Source: Alphaproteobacteria bacterium
GTDB taxonomy: Bacteria; Pseudomonadota; Alphaproteobacteria; Caulobacterales; Parvularculaceae
DNA length: 44,281 nucleotides
Assembly: GCA_016125455.1 (NCBI GenBank)
Contig: WGLS01000021.1
Coordinates: 1 to 44,281 of the forward strand
Reading direction: 5' to 3'
Shown: positions 7,840 through 17,260 of the stretch, in pieces
Layout of the letters: the number at the start of each line of letters is the position of its first letter
Position numbering within the stretch: the stretch's first letter is position 1
Notes under the pieces: model-generated
Told to the model about the DNA's origin: nothing
Seen by the model: the letters and a program-made list of their open reading frames with translations, nothing else
The model's database searches: none
Made by a program: the position numbers and the translations under genes

Positions 7840-10800
7840 ATGGCCATTCAGCGAAACCGGAAAATGAGACTTCTAGTGACTGCGGCGGTGGCGGCCATCG
7901 CGCTCGGCGGCGTCGGGCAGGCGCTTGCGCAAGCGACCGCGACCGATGCGCCGGCGGCTGCGGCGAGCGATGCTGCGGCCGACGCCATGCCCACCGACGT
8001 TTTTGGCGGTCTCAAGCTGCGCAATATCGGGCCGGCGTTCATGTCCGGCCGCATCGCCGACATAGAGATCATGCAGCACGACCCGGACACCTGGATCGTC
8101 GGCGTCGCCTCCGGTGGCGTCTGGCGGACCGACAATGCTGGCGTCACCTGGAAGCCGATCTTTGATGATCAAGGTTCGTACTCGATTGGCGAAGTGGCGA
8201 TCGACCCCTCCAACCCGAACGTCATCTGGGTCGGCACCGGGGAGAACAATGGGGGGCGCCACCTCGGCTTCGGCGATGGCGTCTACCGCTCGAAGGATGG
8301 CGGCGAGACGTGGGAGAACCTCGGCCTCAAAACGTCCGAGCACATCTCGAAAATAATCGTCCATCCGGACAACCCGGACGTGGCGTGGGTCGCGGCGCAA
8401 GGGCCGCTCTGGTCGCCTGGCCGCGAGCGCGGCCTCTACAAGACGACCGATGGCGGCAAGACGTGGAAGAACGTCCTCTCCAAGGGCGAATGGACCGGCG
8501 TCACCGACCTCATGATAGATCCGCGCGATCCTGACCGTCTGTATGCGGCGACATGGCAGCATCACCGCAATGTCGCAGCCTACATGGGCGGCGGCCCGGA
8601 GACCGGCCTTTTCGCGTCAACGGATGGCGGCGAGACCTGGACTGAGCTGACCGAGGGCCTGCCGGAAGAGAACATGGGCAAGATCGGCCTCGCCATGAGC
8701 CCGCAGAACCCGGACGTTCTCTATGCGGCGATCGAGCTCGAGCGGCGCACTGGCGGCATCTGGCGGTCCGCCGATCGCGGCGCCTCATGGACGAAGATGT
8801 CGGACGCGGTCGGGGGCGGCACGGGCCCGCATTACTATCAGGAGCTGTTCGCGAGCCCGCACCAGTTCGACAAGATTTACATGGTCTCGAACACTACGAT
8901 GGTCTCCTCCGACGGCGGCAAGACGATGGTTCCGCTCAACAACGAGTACAAGCACGTCGACGACCACGCGATCGCATTCCATCCGACGAACCCGGACTAT
9001 ATACTTTTCGGCTCGGATGGCGGCGTCTATGAAAGCCGCGACGGCGAGAAGACCTGGCGCTACATCAACAACCTGCCGGTCACGCAGTTCTACAAGGTCG
9101 CCGTTGATGACGCCGAGCCGTTCTATTTCGTCTACGGCGGCACCCAGGACAACAGCTCCCAGGGCGGTCCGTCGCGCACTGACAACCGCCACGGCATCCG
9201 CAATTCCGACTGGTTCCTGACGCTGTTCGCGGACGGCCATCAGTCCGCGACGGAACCGGGCAATCCGGATATTATGTATGCGGAGTGGCAGGAGGGGAAC
9301 CTCGTCCGCCATGACCGCACAACGGGCGAAAACGTCCACATCCAGCCGCAGCCCAAGCCCGGCGAGCCGCTGGAGCGGTACAACTGGGACGCCCCGATCT
9401 ACGTGTCGCGACACGATCCGAAGCGGATCTATTTCGCCTCGCAACGGTTGTGGCGATCGGACGATCGAGGCGATTCATGGACTGCGGTGTCCGGTGACCT
9501 GACGCGCAACCAGGACCGGATGCAGCTGCCGATCATGGGCCGGAAATGGTCGTGGGACGCCGGCTGGGACTTCCTGGCGATGTCGATGTACAACACTATC
9601 ACGTCGGTCGGGGAATCTCCGGTTGACGAGAACGTGCTTTATGTCGGCACCGACGACGGCCTTATCCAGGCGACGAAGGATGGCGGCGCGACCTGGCGGA
9701 AGGTCCCGGTCGGCAGCTTGCCGGGCGTTCCGGATACGGCGTTCGTCAACGATATCCGCGCCGACCTGCACGATCGCGACACCGTCTATGTCGCGCTCGA
9801 TAACCACAAGTATGGCGACTATACGCCTTATCTTTATCGCTCGACCGATGGCGGTACGACATGGGAATCCATGGTCGGCGACCTGCCCGAGCGGCATCTC
9901 GTCTGGCGGATCGTCCAGGATCATGTCGACAAGGACCTTTTCTTCCTGGCGACGGAATTCGGGCTCTACTTTTCGGTGGACGCCGGCGGCCAGTGGGTCA
10001 AGCTGCCCGGCGCGCCGACGATTTCCTTCCGTGACGTGACGATCCAGCGACGCGAAAACGATGTAGTGGCGGCGTCGTTCGGCCGCGGGTTCTATGTTCT
10101 CGACGATCTTGCGCCGTTGCGCAGCGTCGATGCGGAGGCGCTTGAGAAAGAGGCGCACCTGTTCCCCGGACGCAAGGCGTGGTGGTACTTCGAGCGCCAT
10201 CCGCTCTCCTACGACGAAGGCGGCGAGCAGGGGCACAGCTATTATCGCGCCCCGAATCCGCCGTTCGGCGCGACCTTCACCTATTTCCTGAAGGAGGGCC
10301 TCAAGACGACCGAGGAGATCCGTCAGGAGGCGGAGAAAAAGAAGATCGAAGCCGGGGAGGACACGCCGTTCCCGGGCTATGACGCTATCGAGAAGGAGCG
10401 CCGGGAGGAAGAGCCGAAGGTGATCCTCACCGTGCGCAACGCCGCTGGCGAGGTCGTGCGGCGGATCGAGGGGCCTGTCGAGAAGGGCTTCCACCGCGTC
10501 ACCTGGGACCTTCGCTATCCGCCGATGGAGGCGATTGCCGCGCCGGTCGAAGGCGAGGACGCGCCGGAAGGCTTCCTCGCCGCGCCTGGCGACTATACCG
10601 TGTCGCTCGCCAAGCGCGTGCGGGGAAAGACGACGGAACTTGTCGGCCCTCAGGCGTTCAAGGTCGAGAGGTTGCGCACGGGCGCCCTGCCGGGCGCGCC
10701 AATCAACGAAGTCGTCGCTTTCTGGGAGCGCGTCGCGAAGCTTGACCGCGCCGTCGGCGCCTCGAACCAGTCAATCGAAGCGCTTGAGGCCAAGCTCGCG

Positions 10801-11187
10801 GGGCTCAAGACGGCGATCGGCTATACCCGGACAGCGCCAAGCGATCTCGATACGGAGTGGTCAAGGCTGCGCAATGAGCTCGACAACATTGTCGAAAAGC
10901 TGAGCGGCAACCAGTCCAAGGCGGTCGTCGGCCAGGAGCCGGAGCCGAACATCACCCAGCGCCTCGGCAAGGTCGGGATTGGCGTCGGCCTTTCGGCTTA
11001 CGGGCCGACGAAGACCCATCGGCAGGTGCTTGGCTACGCCGAACAGGACTTCGCCGTCGTCCGCGAGCGGCTCGTCAAGTTGAAAGACGAAGCCGTCCCG
11101 GCGCTTGAAGCGGCGATCATCGAGGCAGGCGGCCCGGTGGTCGGCGCTGGCCCGATCCCGGCGGCGGGTCCCGTCCGGCAAGAATAG
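7840..11187 (+). CDS. Exported BNR/Asp-box (sortilin-like) repeat protein
   Basis: 1,115 residues from ATG at 7840, chosen because it gives a normal signal peptide (basic start, hydrophobic core LLVTAAVAAIALGGVGQALA, then AQA). An upstream in-frame ATG at 7798 lacks a ribosome-binding site. At least nine Asp-box motifs of the form S-x-D-x-G-x-x-W are visible (SKDGGETW, TTDGGKTW, STDGGETW, SADRGASW, SDDRGDSW, TKDGGATW, STDGGTTW and others), indicating two large beta-propellers like those of VPS10/sortilin or xyloglucanase-type proteins. Near residues 860-960 a FlgD-like Ig module follows (VRNAAGEVVRRI...GFHRVTWDLR). The C-terminus is helical. Related proteins in marine bacteria are annotated as glycosyl hydrolases, but the substrate is unknown. 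It is probably periplasmic or outer-membrane associated. Confidence 0.8.
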   Translation: MAIQRNRKMRLLVTAAVAAIALGGVGQALAQATATDAPAAAASDAAADAMPTDVFGGLKLRNIGPAFMSGRIADIEIMQHDPDTWIVGVASGGVWRTDNAGVTWKPIFDDQGSYSIGEVAIDPSNPNVIWVGTGENNGGRHLGFGDGVYRSKDGGETWENLGLKTSEHISKIIVHPDNPDVAWVAAQGPLWSPGRERGLYKTTDGGKTWKNVLSKGEWTGVTDLMIDPRDPDRLYAATWQHHRNVAAYMGGGPETGLFASTDGGETWTELTEGLPEENMGKIGLAMSPQNPDVLYAAIELERRTGGIWRSADRGASWTKMSDAVGGGTGPHYYQELFASPHQFDKIYMVSNTTMVSSDGGKTMVPLNNEYKHVDDHAIAFHPTNPDYILFGSDGGVYESRDGEKTWRYINNLPVTQFYKVAVDDAEPFYFVYGGTQDNSSQGGPSRTDNRHGIRNSDWFLTLFADGHQSATEPGNPDIMYAEWQEGNLVRHDRTTGENVHIQPQPKPGEPLERYNWDAPIYVSRHDPKRIYFASQRLWRSDDRGDSWTAVSGDLTRNQDRMQLPIMGRKWSWDAGWDFLAMSMYNTITSVGESPVDENVLYVGTDDGLIQATKDGGATWRKVPVGSLPGVPDTAFVNDIRADLHDRDTVYVALDNHKYGDYTPYLYRSTDGGTTWESMVGDLPERHLVWRIVQDHVDKDLFFLATEFGLYFSVDAGGQWVKLPGAPTISFRDVTIQRRENDVVAASFGRGFYVLDDLAPLRSVDAEALEKEAHLFPGRKAWWYFERHPLSYDEGGEQGHSYYRAPNPPFGATFTYFLKEGLKTTEEIRQEAEKKKIEAGEDTPFPGYDAIEKERREEEPKVILTVRNAAGEVVRRIEGPVEKGFHRVTWDLRYPPMEAIAAPVEGEDAPEGFLAAPGDYTVSLAKRVRGKTTELVGPQAFKVERLRTGALPGAPINEVVAFWERVAKLDRAVGASNQSIEALEAKLAGLKTAIGYTRTAPSDLDTEWSRLRNELDNIVEKLSGNQSKAVVGQEPEPNITQRLGKVGIGVGLSAYGPTKTHRQVLGYAEQDFAVVRERLVKLKDEAVPALEAAIIEAGGPVVGAGPIPAAGPVRQE

Positions 11188-11229
11188 GCGCGCAAGGCCG
11201 CGCCAGGACGCGCTTGCGAACGAGCCAGC

Positions 11230-11263
11230 GGGCGTCGGGATCTCCCTCCCGGCGCCCGTCTTT
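11230..11263 (+). terminator. Probable terminator after the BNR protein gene
   Basis: GGGCG-t-CGGGA pairs with TCCCG-g-CGCCC across a 6-base loop and is followed by GTCTTTA. The stem is strong and the T-tract weak. It lies 43 bases after the stop codon. Confidence 0.6.
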
Positions 11264-11321
11264 ATGTTGGCCGTTGAGGAGCGTTGGGTGTGCCTGAAGG
11301 GCCCCTTGTTCGCCGGGTGGC

Positions 11322-11349
11322 TTGACGCGCGGCATGGCCGGGCTAGATG
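11322..11349 (+). promoter_or_regulatory. Predicted sigma-70 promoter upstream of the murA operon
   Basis: TTGACG (11322-11327) is followed after 16 bases by TAGATG (11344-11349). The expected transcription start, about 7 bases later, coincides with the ATG of the small gene at 11357, suggesting a leaderless message. Confidence 0.45.
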
Positions 11350-11356
11350 AACGGTT

Positions 11357-11581
11357 ATGTCGTCACGCGAAGAAACAAGAACATCGGTCAGGAATCCGGG
11401 CAAACCGTCGGGCGAGGCAATTGCCGGCGGCCGGGACGCGCGGCTCTCTGCGGCGTTGCGGGCGAATCTGCGACGGCGCAAGGCGGCTGGGGCTGCTGAT
11501 TTTGCCATTGACGGGGGCGGCGACCCCGACCGGCCAGACAATGTCGGCGGCGACCCTCGCGGCCTGGGGCGGCGAACCTGA
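11357..11581 (+). CDS. Small basic hypothetical protein upstream of murA
   Basis: 74 residues starting MSSREETRTSVRNPGKPSGE. The central motif RDARLSAALRANLRRRKA strongly resembles short basic proteins found just upstream of murA in many alphaproteobacteria, ending in a helical Arg-rich segment; this is from memory of the gene neighbourhood. The C-terminal third is Gly/Asp-rich and may be poorly conserved or a frame drift. There is no ribosome-binding site, but a promoter placed so that the transcript would begin at the ATG. It is 55 bases before murA. The function is unknown. Confidence 0.5.
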   Translation: MSSREETRTSVRNPGKPSGEAIAGGRDARLSAALRANLRRRKAAGAADFAIDGGGDPDRPDNVGGDPRGLGRRT

Positions 11582-11636
11582 TATCTTCCGCGAAACGGCC
11601 ATCGCGCCGCCGCGTTTCATTGGATAATCCCTGCAG

Positions 11637-12902
11637 ATGGATAAACTTGCGATTATTGGCGGCCGGCCGCTGTTCGGCGATATCCCGATCAGCGGCGCAA
11701 AAAACTCAGCGCTGAAACTCTTCGCGGCGTCCCTGCTGACGGATAAGCCCCTGATACTGACGAACGTTCCGAAACTCGCGGACGTCGACATGCTGTCGCG
11801 TCTCCTGGCCGAGCTCGGCGTCGACGTCGTTCGCGAAGGCGATCGGGCGACGCTGACCGCGGCGGCGATCGCCTCGACCCTCGCGCCCTATGACCTCGTT
11901 CGAAAAATGCGCGCCTCTTTCAACGTGCTGGGGCCGCTCCTTGCCCGCGAGGGCAAAGCCAAGGTCTCGTTGCCGGGCGGCTGCGCCATCGGCGCACGGC
12001 CGGTTGATCTCCATCTCAAGGCGTTTGAGGCGATGGGCGCTTCGATCGAGCTTGACGAGGGCTATGTCATTGCCACGGTCGATGGCCGCCTGAAGAGCGC
12101 GCGAATTGACTTTCCGTTCGTCTCCGTCGGCGCGACCGAACACGCGATGCTGGCCGCCACGCTCGCGGACGGCGAGGTCGAACTGAACAATGCCGCCTGC
12201 GAGCCGGAAATCGTTGACCTTGCGAACTGCCTGATCGCCATGGGCGCGCGGATCGAGGGAGCTGGCGGCCAGACAATCCGCATCGCCGGAGTGGAGGCGC
12301 TGTCGGGGGCGACCTATGAGGTGATGCCGGACCGGATTGAAACCGGCGCCTACGCCATGGCGGTCGGCGTCGCCGGCGGCGAGGTCACCTTGCGCAACGC
12401 GCGCCTTGACCTTCTCGGCGCGGCGGTCGGCTCCCTGCGCGAGGCCGGTTTGTCGCTTGAGGAGACTGGCGATGGCCTTGTCGTCTCTCGGGCCGGTTCG
12501 CGATGCCGCGCTGTCGATATTGTCACGAAGCCGTTCCCGGGTTTCCCGACCGACCTCCAGGCCCAGTTCATGGCGCTGATGGCGACTGCGGACGGGACGT
12601 CTTCGATACGCGAAACGATCTTTGAGAACCGCTTCATGCATGCGCCGGAGCTGGCGCGGATGGGCGCAAAAATTGCCGTGAACGGACAGACGGCGACGGT
12701 CGCCGGGGTCGCGCGGCTGAAGGGCGCGCCGGTGATGGCCACTGATCTCAGGGCGTCGATGGGCCTCATTCTCGCCGCGCTCGGCGCGGAAGGCCAAACG
12801 ATCGTCAATCGCGTATACCACCTTGACCGCGGATTTGAGCGGCTTGAAGAAAAGCTCGCGCGCTGCGGCGCGCTGGTGGAGCGCGTTCGCGGCGACGATT
12901 GA
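11637..12902 (+). CDS. murA: UDP-N-acetylglucosamine 1-carboxyvinyltransferase
   Basis: 421 residues, the normal length. MurA transfers enolpyruvate from PEP to UDP-GlcNAc, the first committed step of peptidoglycan synthesis, in the cytoplasm. Seen: the substrate-binding GAKNSAL near residue 21, the catalytic Cys loop [15 protein letters not shown] near residue 118 (a Cys, so predicted sensitive to fosfomycin), and the C-terminal [14 protein letters not shown] that closes over PEP. It is followed after 15 bases by the DUF2948 gene, the order seen widely in alphaproteobacteria. Confidence 0.97.
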   Translation: MDKLAIIGGRPLFGDIPISGAKNSALKLFAASLLTDKPLILTNVPKLADVDMLSRLLAELGVDVVREGDRATLTAAAIASTLAPYDLVRKMRASFNVLGPLLAREGKAKVSLPGGCAIGARPVDLHLKAFEAMGASIELDEGYVIATVDGRLKSARIDFPFVSVGATEHAMLAATLADGEVELNNAACEPEIVDLANCLIAMGARIEGAGGQTIRIAGVEALSGATYEVMPDRIETGAYAMAVGVAGGEVTLRNARLDLLGAAVGSLREAGLSLEETGDGLVVSRAGSRCRAVDIVTKPFPGFPTDLQAQFMALMATADGTSSIRETIFENRFMHAPELARMGAKIAVNGQTATVAGVARLKGAPVMATDLRASMGLILAALGAEGQTIVNRVYHLDRGFERLEEKLARCGALVERVRGDD

Positions 12903-12917
12903 GAGACGGCGACACGG

Positions 12918-13376
12918 ATGACCGCAACAATTCGAGATTACCGCCCGCTGCGCCTCGCCGTTGCCGATACGGACGATCTCACGGCGTTGTCCGCGGTGAT
13001 GCAGGACGCTGTCATGAAGGTTGGGGACTTCGCCTTTGACGCAGAAGCGCGGCGCTTCGCGTTCGTCGCCAACCGGTTCGTCTGGGAATGCGCCGCCGAC
13101 CGCCGGCGCGGGCCGTTTGCGCGGGTGCGCGCCGGGGTCAGCTTTGACGACGTGCGCAGCGTGCAGGCGCGCAATCTGCGCCTCGACGCCAGGGACGCCG
13201 TGGTCGAGCTGCTTGCCTTGCAGTTTACGGCCGGCGAGGACGGCCAGGGCGAGATTACGTTCGATTTCGCCGGCGGCGGCGCCCTCCGGCTCGACGTCGA
13301 AAGCATCAATGGCCGGCTCGACGACCTGACCGACCCATGGGCGGCCCGGCTGAAACCAACGCATCCGGACGAATAG
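12918..13376 (+). CDS. DUF2948 family protein
   Basis: 152 residues. The pattern LRLAVADTDDLTALSAVMQDAV near the start, RFAFVANRFVWE in the middle and a C-terminal RLDVESINGRLDDL are the family signature. DUF2948 proteins are cytoplasmic, have no known function and almost always lie between murA and hisD in alphaproteobacteria, as here. There are 15 bases between the murA stop and this ATG. Confidence 0.9.
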   Translation: MTATIRDYRPLRLAVADTDDLTALSAVMQDAVMKVGDFAFDAEARRFAFVANRFVWECAADRRRGPFARVRAGVSFDDVRSVQARNLRLDARDAVVELLALQFTAGEDGQGEITFDFAGGGALRLDVESINGRLDDLTDPWAARLKPTHPDE

Positions 13377-13495
13377 GCCGCGTCGCGCCTCCCGGGCGGT
13401 CCGGGCGGGCGGCCGGACAAGCCTTTGCGACCGCAGTTTGAAACGCCGGCCGGCAATGCAGTCCGGCCAACGGCAAGGAAAGGGCGCCGCGCGAC

Positions 13496-14791
13496 ATGGT
13501 CCTGCGACTGGATGCATCCGATCCGGGCTTCGCGCCGGCGTTCGACGAATTCGTCGCGCGCGGTCGTGACGGCGACGGAAATGTCCGCGATGCCGTCGCC
13601 GGCATCATCGCGCGGGTCCGCGCCGAAGGTTTCGCTGCGGTGGCCGGCCTGACGGCGCGGTTCGACGGCCATGGCGTTGATGAGACGACCGCTCGCGTGA
13701 GCGCAGACGACCTCGACCGGGCCAGCCATGCGCTTGACCCTGAACTTCTCGCCGCCCTCAGGCTCGCCGCCGACCGGATCCGCGCTTTCCATGAAAAGCA
13801 GCGTCCGGACGATTACCGCGAAACGGACGCGGCGGGCCTGACGCTTGGATGGCGCTGGACGCCGGTCGACGCCGCTGGCCTCTATGCGCCCGGCGGCAGG
13901 GCGGCCTACCCGTCCAGCGTTCTCATGAACGCCATTCCGGCAAAGGCGGCGGGGGTCGAACGTCTCGTCATGTGCGCGCCGACCCCGGGCGGCGTTGACA
14001 ATCCGGTGGTGCTCGCCGCGGCGGCGCTTGCCGGCGTCGATGAAGTCTGGCGCATCGGCGGCGCGCAGGCGATTGCCGCGATGGCGTTCGGCGCCGGGCC
14101 GATCCGCCCGGTCGACGTCGTCGTCGGGCCTGGCAACGCCTATGTCGCCGAAGCCAAGCGCCAGGTTTTTGGCGACGTCGGCCTGGATGCGGTCGCCGGC
14201 CCATCCGAGATCGCCGTCATCGCCGACGCTGCGAATGACCCACGCTGGATCGCCGCGGACCTGTTGAGCCAGGCCGAGCACGACCCGACGAGCCAGGCCG
14301 TTCTGTTGACGGACGATAGCGGCTTCGCCGACGCGGTCGCCAGCGCGGCGGCGGCGCAGCTCGCCGATCATCCGCGCAAGGATATCGCCGAAACGGCCTG
14401 GCGGGAAAACTCCGCGATCATCGTCGTCGGGTCGATCCGCGACGCCGCGGCGCTTGTCGACCGCCTGGCGCCGGAGCACCTGGAGCTCGCCGTTGAGCAT
14501 CCCGAAGCCCTGCTCGCGCTCGTCCGGCACGCCGGCGCGATCTTCCTCGGCCGGCATGCGCCCGAAGCGCTAGGCGACTATCTCGCCGGGCCGAACCACG
14601 TTCTGCCGACGTCCGGCGCGGCGCGCTATGCATCCGGGTTGTCGACGCTGACCTTCATGAAGCGGACGACTATCGTCGGCGCCGACGCGAACGCGATCGC
14701 GGCCGTCGGCGCTGCGGCCGCGCGACTTGCGGACGCCGAGGGCCTGCCGGGCCACGCGCTGTCGATCAGGCTGCGGCTGGCGGCGACGTAA
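13496..14791 (+). CDS. hisD: Histidinol dehydrogenase
   Basis: 431 residues. It catalyses the last two steps of histidine synthesis (L-histidinol to L-histidine with two NAD+), zinc dependent. Seen: the NAD-binding region GPGNAYVAEAKRQVFGDVG, the zinc and catalytic residues in LLSQAEHDPTSQ (Gln, His), APEHLEL, GDYLAGPNHVLPTSG (Asp, His) and the terminal GHALSI His. Start ATG at 13496. It belongs to the conserved murA-hisD-infA block and has no other his genes beside it. Confidence 0.97.
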   Translation: MVLRLDASDPGFAPAFDEFVARGRDGDGNVRDAVAGIIARVRAEGFAAVAGLTARFDGHGVDETTARVSADDLDRASHALDPELLAALRLAADRIRAFHEKQRPDDYRETDAAGLTLGWRWTPVDAAGLYAPGGRAAYPSSVLMNAIPAKAAGVERLVMCAPTPGGVDNPVVLAAAALAGVDEVWRIGGAQAIAAMAFGAGPIRPVDVVVGPGNAYVAEAKRQVFGDVGLDAVAGPSEIAVIADAANDPRWIAADLLSQAEHDPTSQAVLLTDDSGFADAVASAAAAQLADHPRKDIAETAWRENSAIIVVGSIRDAAALVDRLAPEHLELAVEHPEALLALVRHAGAIFLGRHAPEALGDYLAGPNHVLPTSGAARYASGLSTLTFMKRTTIVGADANAIAAVGAAAARLADAEGLPGHALSIRLRLAAT

Positions 14792-14911
14792 TATCTGAAT
14801 GCGGACCATCCTGCTGGCCGCCGTCTTTCGAGACGCCTCGAATCAGGTCTCGGGCCTGTCAGGACAGATGCTCTATTTCTGGCCGGCCATCAGCAGTCGC
14901 GCGCCACGCCT

Positions 14912-15886
14912 TCAGAATTCATACCCCAGCGTCGCACGCAGCACGCGATCCGTCCGCACCCGGCCGGCAGGCGGGTTGGTTTCGAAACGGAAGTTAAACG
15001 CGACGCCAGCGGAGAAATCCCCGAAGATAGTCGTCGACAGCCGCGATCTTGATTCCGTTGTCGTCGTCGGCTCGGTCCAGGTGACCGACACGTCCTGCTC
15101 GAACTTCAGCCCCTCGCGGATCGTCCAGTCGAGGTCGAGCCCGCCATAGCCGGCGAGTTGCCGGTCAACCTCGCGGCCGATGTCGATCGGCGAGTAGCGA
15201 TAGCCGGGACCGCCCTCGAGCTTCAACGTGAATGGCTCGCTCTTCGCGATGAAATAACCGACGCCTGCGCCGGCGAACAGGCGATAGTCAAAGCCGGAGA
15301 ATTCGTCCTCGTCATAGGCGCCGCGAATATAGGCGTAGGCCTTCTCCGTGAATGCGATGTCGAGCTTGTAGGATGCGCCCCAGCGGCGCTGGTTCGTGAC
15401 GCCGCCAGACTGGCCGAGGTCGAAATAAGCCTTGGCGTGGTGGGTCAGCTCGCCGGCCTTGCGCGTCGCGTCGAGCGCGCCGCCAACGGCGACGTTGTCG
15501 GAGTTGCCGGAGGCGAAGCTAGCGCCGAAACTGGCGCTGCCGTCCCAATTGGCGAGAATGCCGTCGCTGTCGTCTTCGTTGTCGCTGTCAGCCGCGGGCG
15601 CGGCGACGGCCGTCGGCGACGTCGCCGCCGCTGGTTCGGCGATGGCGGGCGGCAGAGCCTCGATGCGGGACTCGCCATAAGCCAGAATCGCCTCGCGAAA
15701 CGAGGGCAGGACGGCGGCGATATCCTCAGCAACGATCCGTATACGGTCTGGATCCTCGTGGCGTGCGGCGGCGTTGATCGCTTCGCGGGCGATGCCGGGC
15801 AGCTCCGTCGCGCGCGCCGGCGTCGCCGACATCGCCGCAAGGCACGCTGTGAGCGCCGCGAGCACTGATGTGCGGCTGGTCGCCAT
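14912..15886 (-). CDS. DUF481 outer-membrane beta-barrel protein
   Basis: 324 residues from ATG at 15886-15884, chosen because AAGGAG lies 6 bases upstream and the sequence then starts with a signal peptide (MATSRTSVLAALTACLAAMS, cut near ARA-TEL). After a helical and an Asp-rich linker (about 20-110) the rest is strand-rich with aromatic girdle residues and ends in LGYEF, the C-terminal Phe used by BAM. The pattern WDGSASFGASFASGNSDN is typical of DUF481 (YdiY-like, salt-induced outer membrane proteins). It is on the opposite strand inside an otherwise co-directional conserved block, suggesting a lineage-specific insertion. Function unknown. Confidence 0.8.
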   Translation of the reverse strand: MATSRTSVLAALTACLAAMSATPARATELPGIAREAINAAARHEDPDRIRIVAEDIAAVLPSFREAILAYGESRIEALPPAIAEPAAATSPTAVAAPAADSDNEDDSDGILANWDGSASFGASFASGNSDNVAVGGALDATRKAGELTHHAKAYFDLGQSGGVTNQRRWGASYKLDIAFTEKAYAYIRGAYDEDEFSGFDYRLFAGAGVGYFIAKSEPFTLKLEGGPGYRYSPIDIGREVDRQLAGYGGLDLDWTIREGLKFEQDVSVTWTEPTTTTESRSRLSTTIFGDFSAGVAFNFRFETNPPAGRVRTDRVLRATLGYEF

Positions 15887-15997
15887 GTCGTCTCCTTCGG
15901 GCCGGGTTGCGCAAGGGGGCCGCGTCAAAGGCGCAAGCCGCTTGGTGACGTTTCAGTTCGAAACGGTTAATAGGACCTTTCGTTCCCTGGAGAGCGC

Positions 15998-16483
15998 GTG
16001 CCAGACGCTGAAGACCGTTCCTGTTTCCGCATCGTCGAGATCACTCTCGACGAACGCTCGCTCGCGCCGGCGACCGCCGACATAGAGCACGAGCGCAAGG
16101 TCGCGATCTTCGATCTGAAGGAAGAAAACTATTTCGAGCCCATCGGCGCCGGCGAGGGGCCGTTCGAACTGCACCTGTCCTACGCAGAGCGCCGGCTTGT
16201 CTTCGACGTGCGCAAGGCCGGCGGCGAACCGCTTGGCCGCATGCACCTGTCGATGACGCCTTTCCGCAAGATCATCAAGGACTACTTCCTGCTCTGCGAA
16301 AGCTATTTCGACGCAATCCGCAACGCTGCGCCGGCGCAGATCGAGACCGTCGATATGGCCCGCCGCGCTATGCACAATGAAGGCTCTGAAATCCTGATCG
16401 AGCGGCTGCAGGACAAGATCAAGCTCGATCTGAACACCGCGCGGCGGCTGTTTACGCTGATCTGCAGCTTCCACATGCGATGA
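15998..16483 (+). CDS. UPF0262 family protein
   Basis: 161 residues from GTG at 15998. The core RIVEITLDERSLAPATADIEHERKVAIFDL and IIKDYFLLCESYFDAIR are the signature of UPF0262, a cytoplasmic alphaproteobacterial family without known function that normally lies between hisD and the low-molecular-weight phosphatase gene. Here it is separated from hisD by the DUF481 gene, so it needs its own promoter, which would be in 15887-15997 facing the DUF481 promoter. Confidence 0.9.
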   Translation: MPDAEDRSCFRIVEITLDERSLAPATADIEHERKVAIFDLKEENYFEPIGAGEGPFELHLSYAERRLVFDVRKAGGEPLGRMHLSMTPFRKIIKDYFLLCESYFDAIRNAAPAQIETVDMARRAMHNEGSEILIERLQDKIKLDLNTARRLFTLICSFHMR

Positions 16484-16502
16484 CGATGGGAACACCTGAT
16501 TG

Positions 16503-16937
16503 ATGGCCTTGAAGGTCCTTTTCGTCTGCAACCAAAATTCGATCCGCTCGCCGATGGCCGAGATCCTGCTTCGGGACCTTGCGGCCCGCCGGGGCGCCGA
16601 GGCCGTCTCGAGGTCGGCGGGTGTCTATGAAGGTGCGCTGGACCCGTTCCTGCCGACAATTCTTGGCGAAATCGGCGCGCCGGCGCCCCACGACCCGCCG
16701 CGCGACCTTACCGACGTGGACGTCACCGAATTTGACGCGCTCGTGGCCCTGACGCTGGAGGCGGAAGCGGCGCTGAAGGAGCGGGGCGGCGGCGATCGGG
16801 TCGAGTACTGGGCGACAGACAATCCTTCGCTGACTGGCGGGTCGCGGGACCAGATCCTTGAGGGTTATCGTCGGGTTCGCGAGCAGCTGGCCTCACGCAT
16901 CGCGGCCCGCTTCGGCAAAGCGTTGACGGAAACTTGA
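16503..16937 (+). CDS. Low-molecular-weight phosphotyrosine phosphatase / arsenate reductase-like
   Basis: 144 residues from ATG at 16503 (an in-frame TTG lies one codon earlier). The P-loop CNQNSIRS (C-x5-R-S) near residues 9-16 holds the nucleophilic Cys and phosphate-binding Arg. DNPS near residue 103 supplies the conserved Asp region (YWATDNPS). The family hydrolyses phosphotyrosine or, with extra cysteines, reduces arsenate; no extra resolving Cys pair is visible, so phosphatase activity is favoured. The spacing of 19 bases from UPF0262 suggests an operon. Confidence 0.85.
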   Translation: MALKVLFVCNQNSIRSPMAEILLRDLAARRGAEAVSRSAGVYEGALDPFLPTILGEIGAPAPHDPPRDLTDVDVTEFDALVALTLEAEAALKERGGGDRVEYWATDNPSLTGGSRDQILEGYRRVREQLASRIAARFGKALTET

Positions 16938-17034
16938 TTTTCCCGCCGGTCCCGACCATTTTCCGCGCCTGTCGTTTTAGGCGAAGTTAGAGGGGCGCGG
17001 TTGCGCGCCGGGCTTCGTGCTGTCCGGGGTGCGA

Positions 17035-17253
17035 ATGGCGAAGGAAGAGTTGCTTGAATTCGAGGGCGTCGTGGCGGAGCTTCTCCCCAACGCGACGTTC
17101 CGCGTGAAGCTGGAGAACGGGCACGAACTGATCGCCCATACCGCGGGCAAGATGCGCAAGAACCGCATTCGCGTCCTCGCCGGCGACAAGGTCCTCGTAG
17201 AAATGTCGCCCTATGACCTCACCAAGGGTCGCGTCACCTACCGCTTCAAATAG
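17035..17253 (+). CDS. infA: Translation initiation factor IF-1
   Basis: 72 residues, the standard length. [20 protein letters not shown] is followed by the canonical OB-fold [20 protein letters not shown] and [15 protein letters not shown]-1 binds the ribosomal A site and helps IF-2 and IF-3 in initiation. The start at 17035 is fixed by family length. The gene sits 97 bases after the phosphatase gene and is directly followed by maf. Confidence 0.98.
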   Translation: MAKEELLEFEGVVAELLPNATFRVKLENGHELIAHTAGKMRKNRIRVLAGDKVLVEMSPYDLTKGRVTYRFK

Positions 17254-17260
17254 CGCGGCC

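Noticed and set aside
9475-10494. 339-codon minus-strand frame opposite the BNR protein
   Set aside because: It is antisense to a clear Asp-box coding region; composition and lack of start signal mark it as a shadow.
11706-13517. 603-codon minus-strand frame opposite murA and DUF2948
   Set aside because: It is antisense to two certain genes, is Arg/Ala-rich and matches no family.
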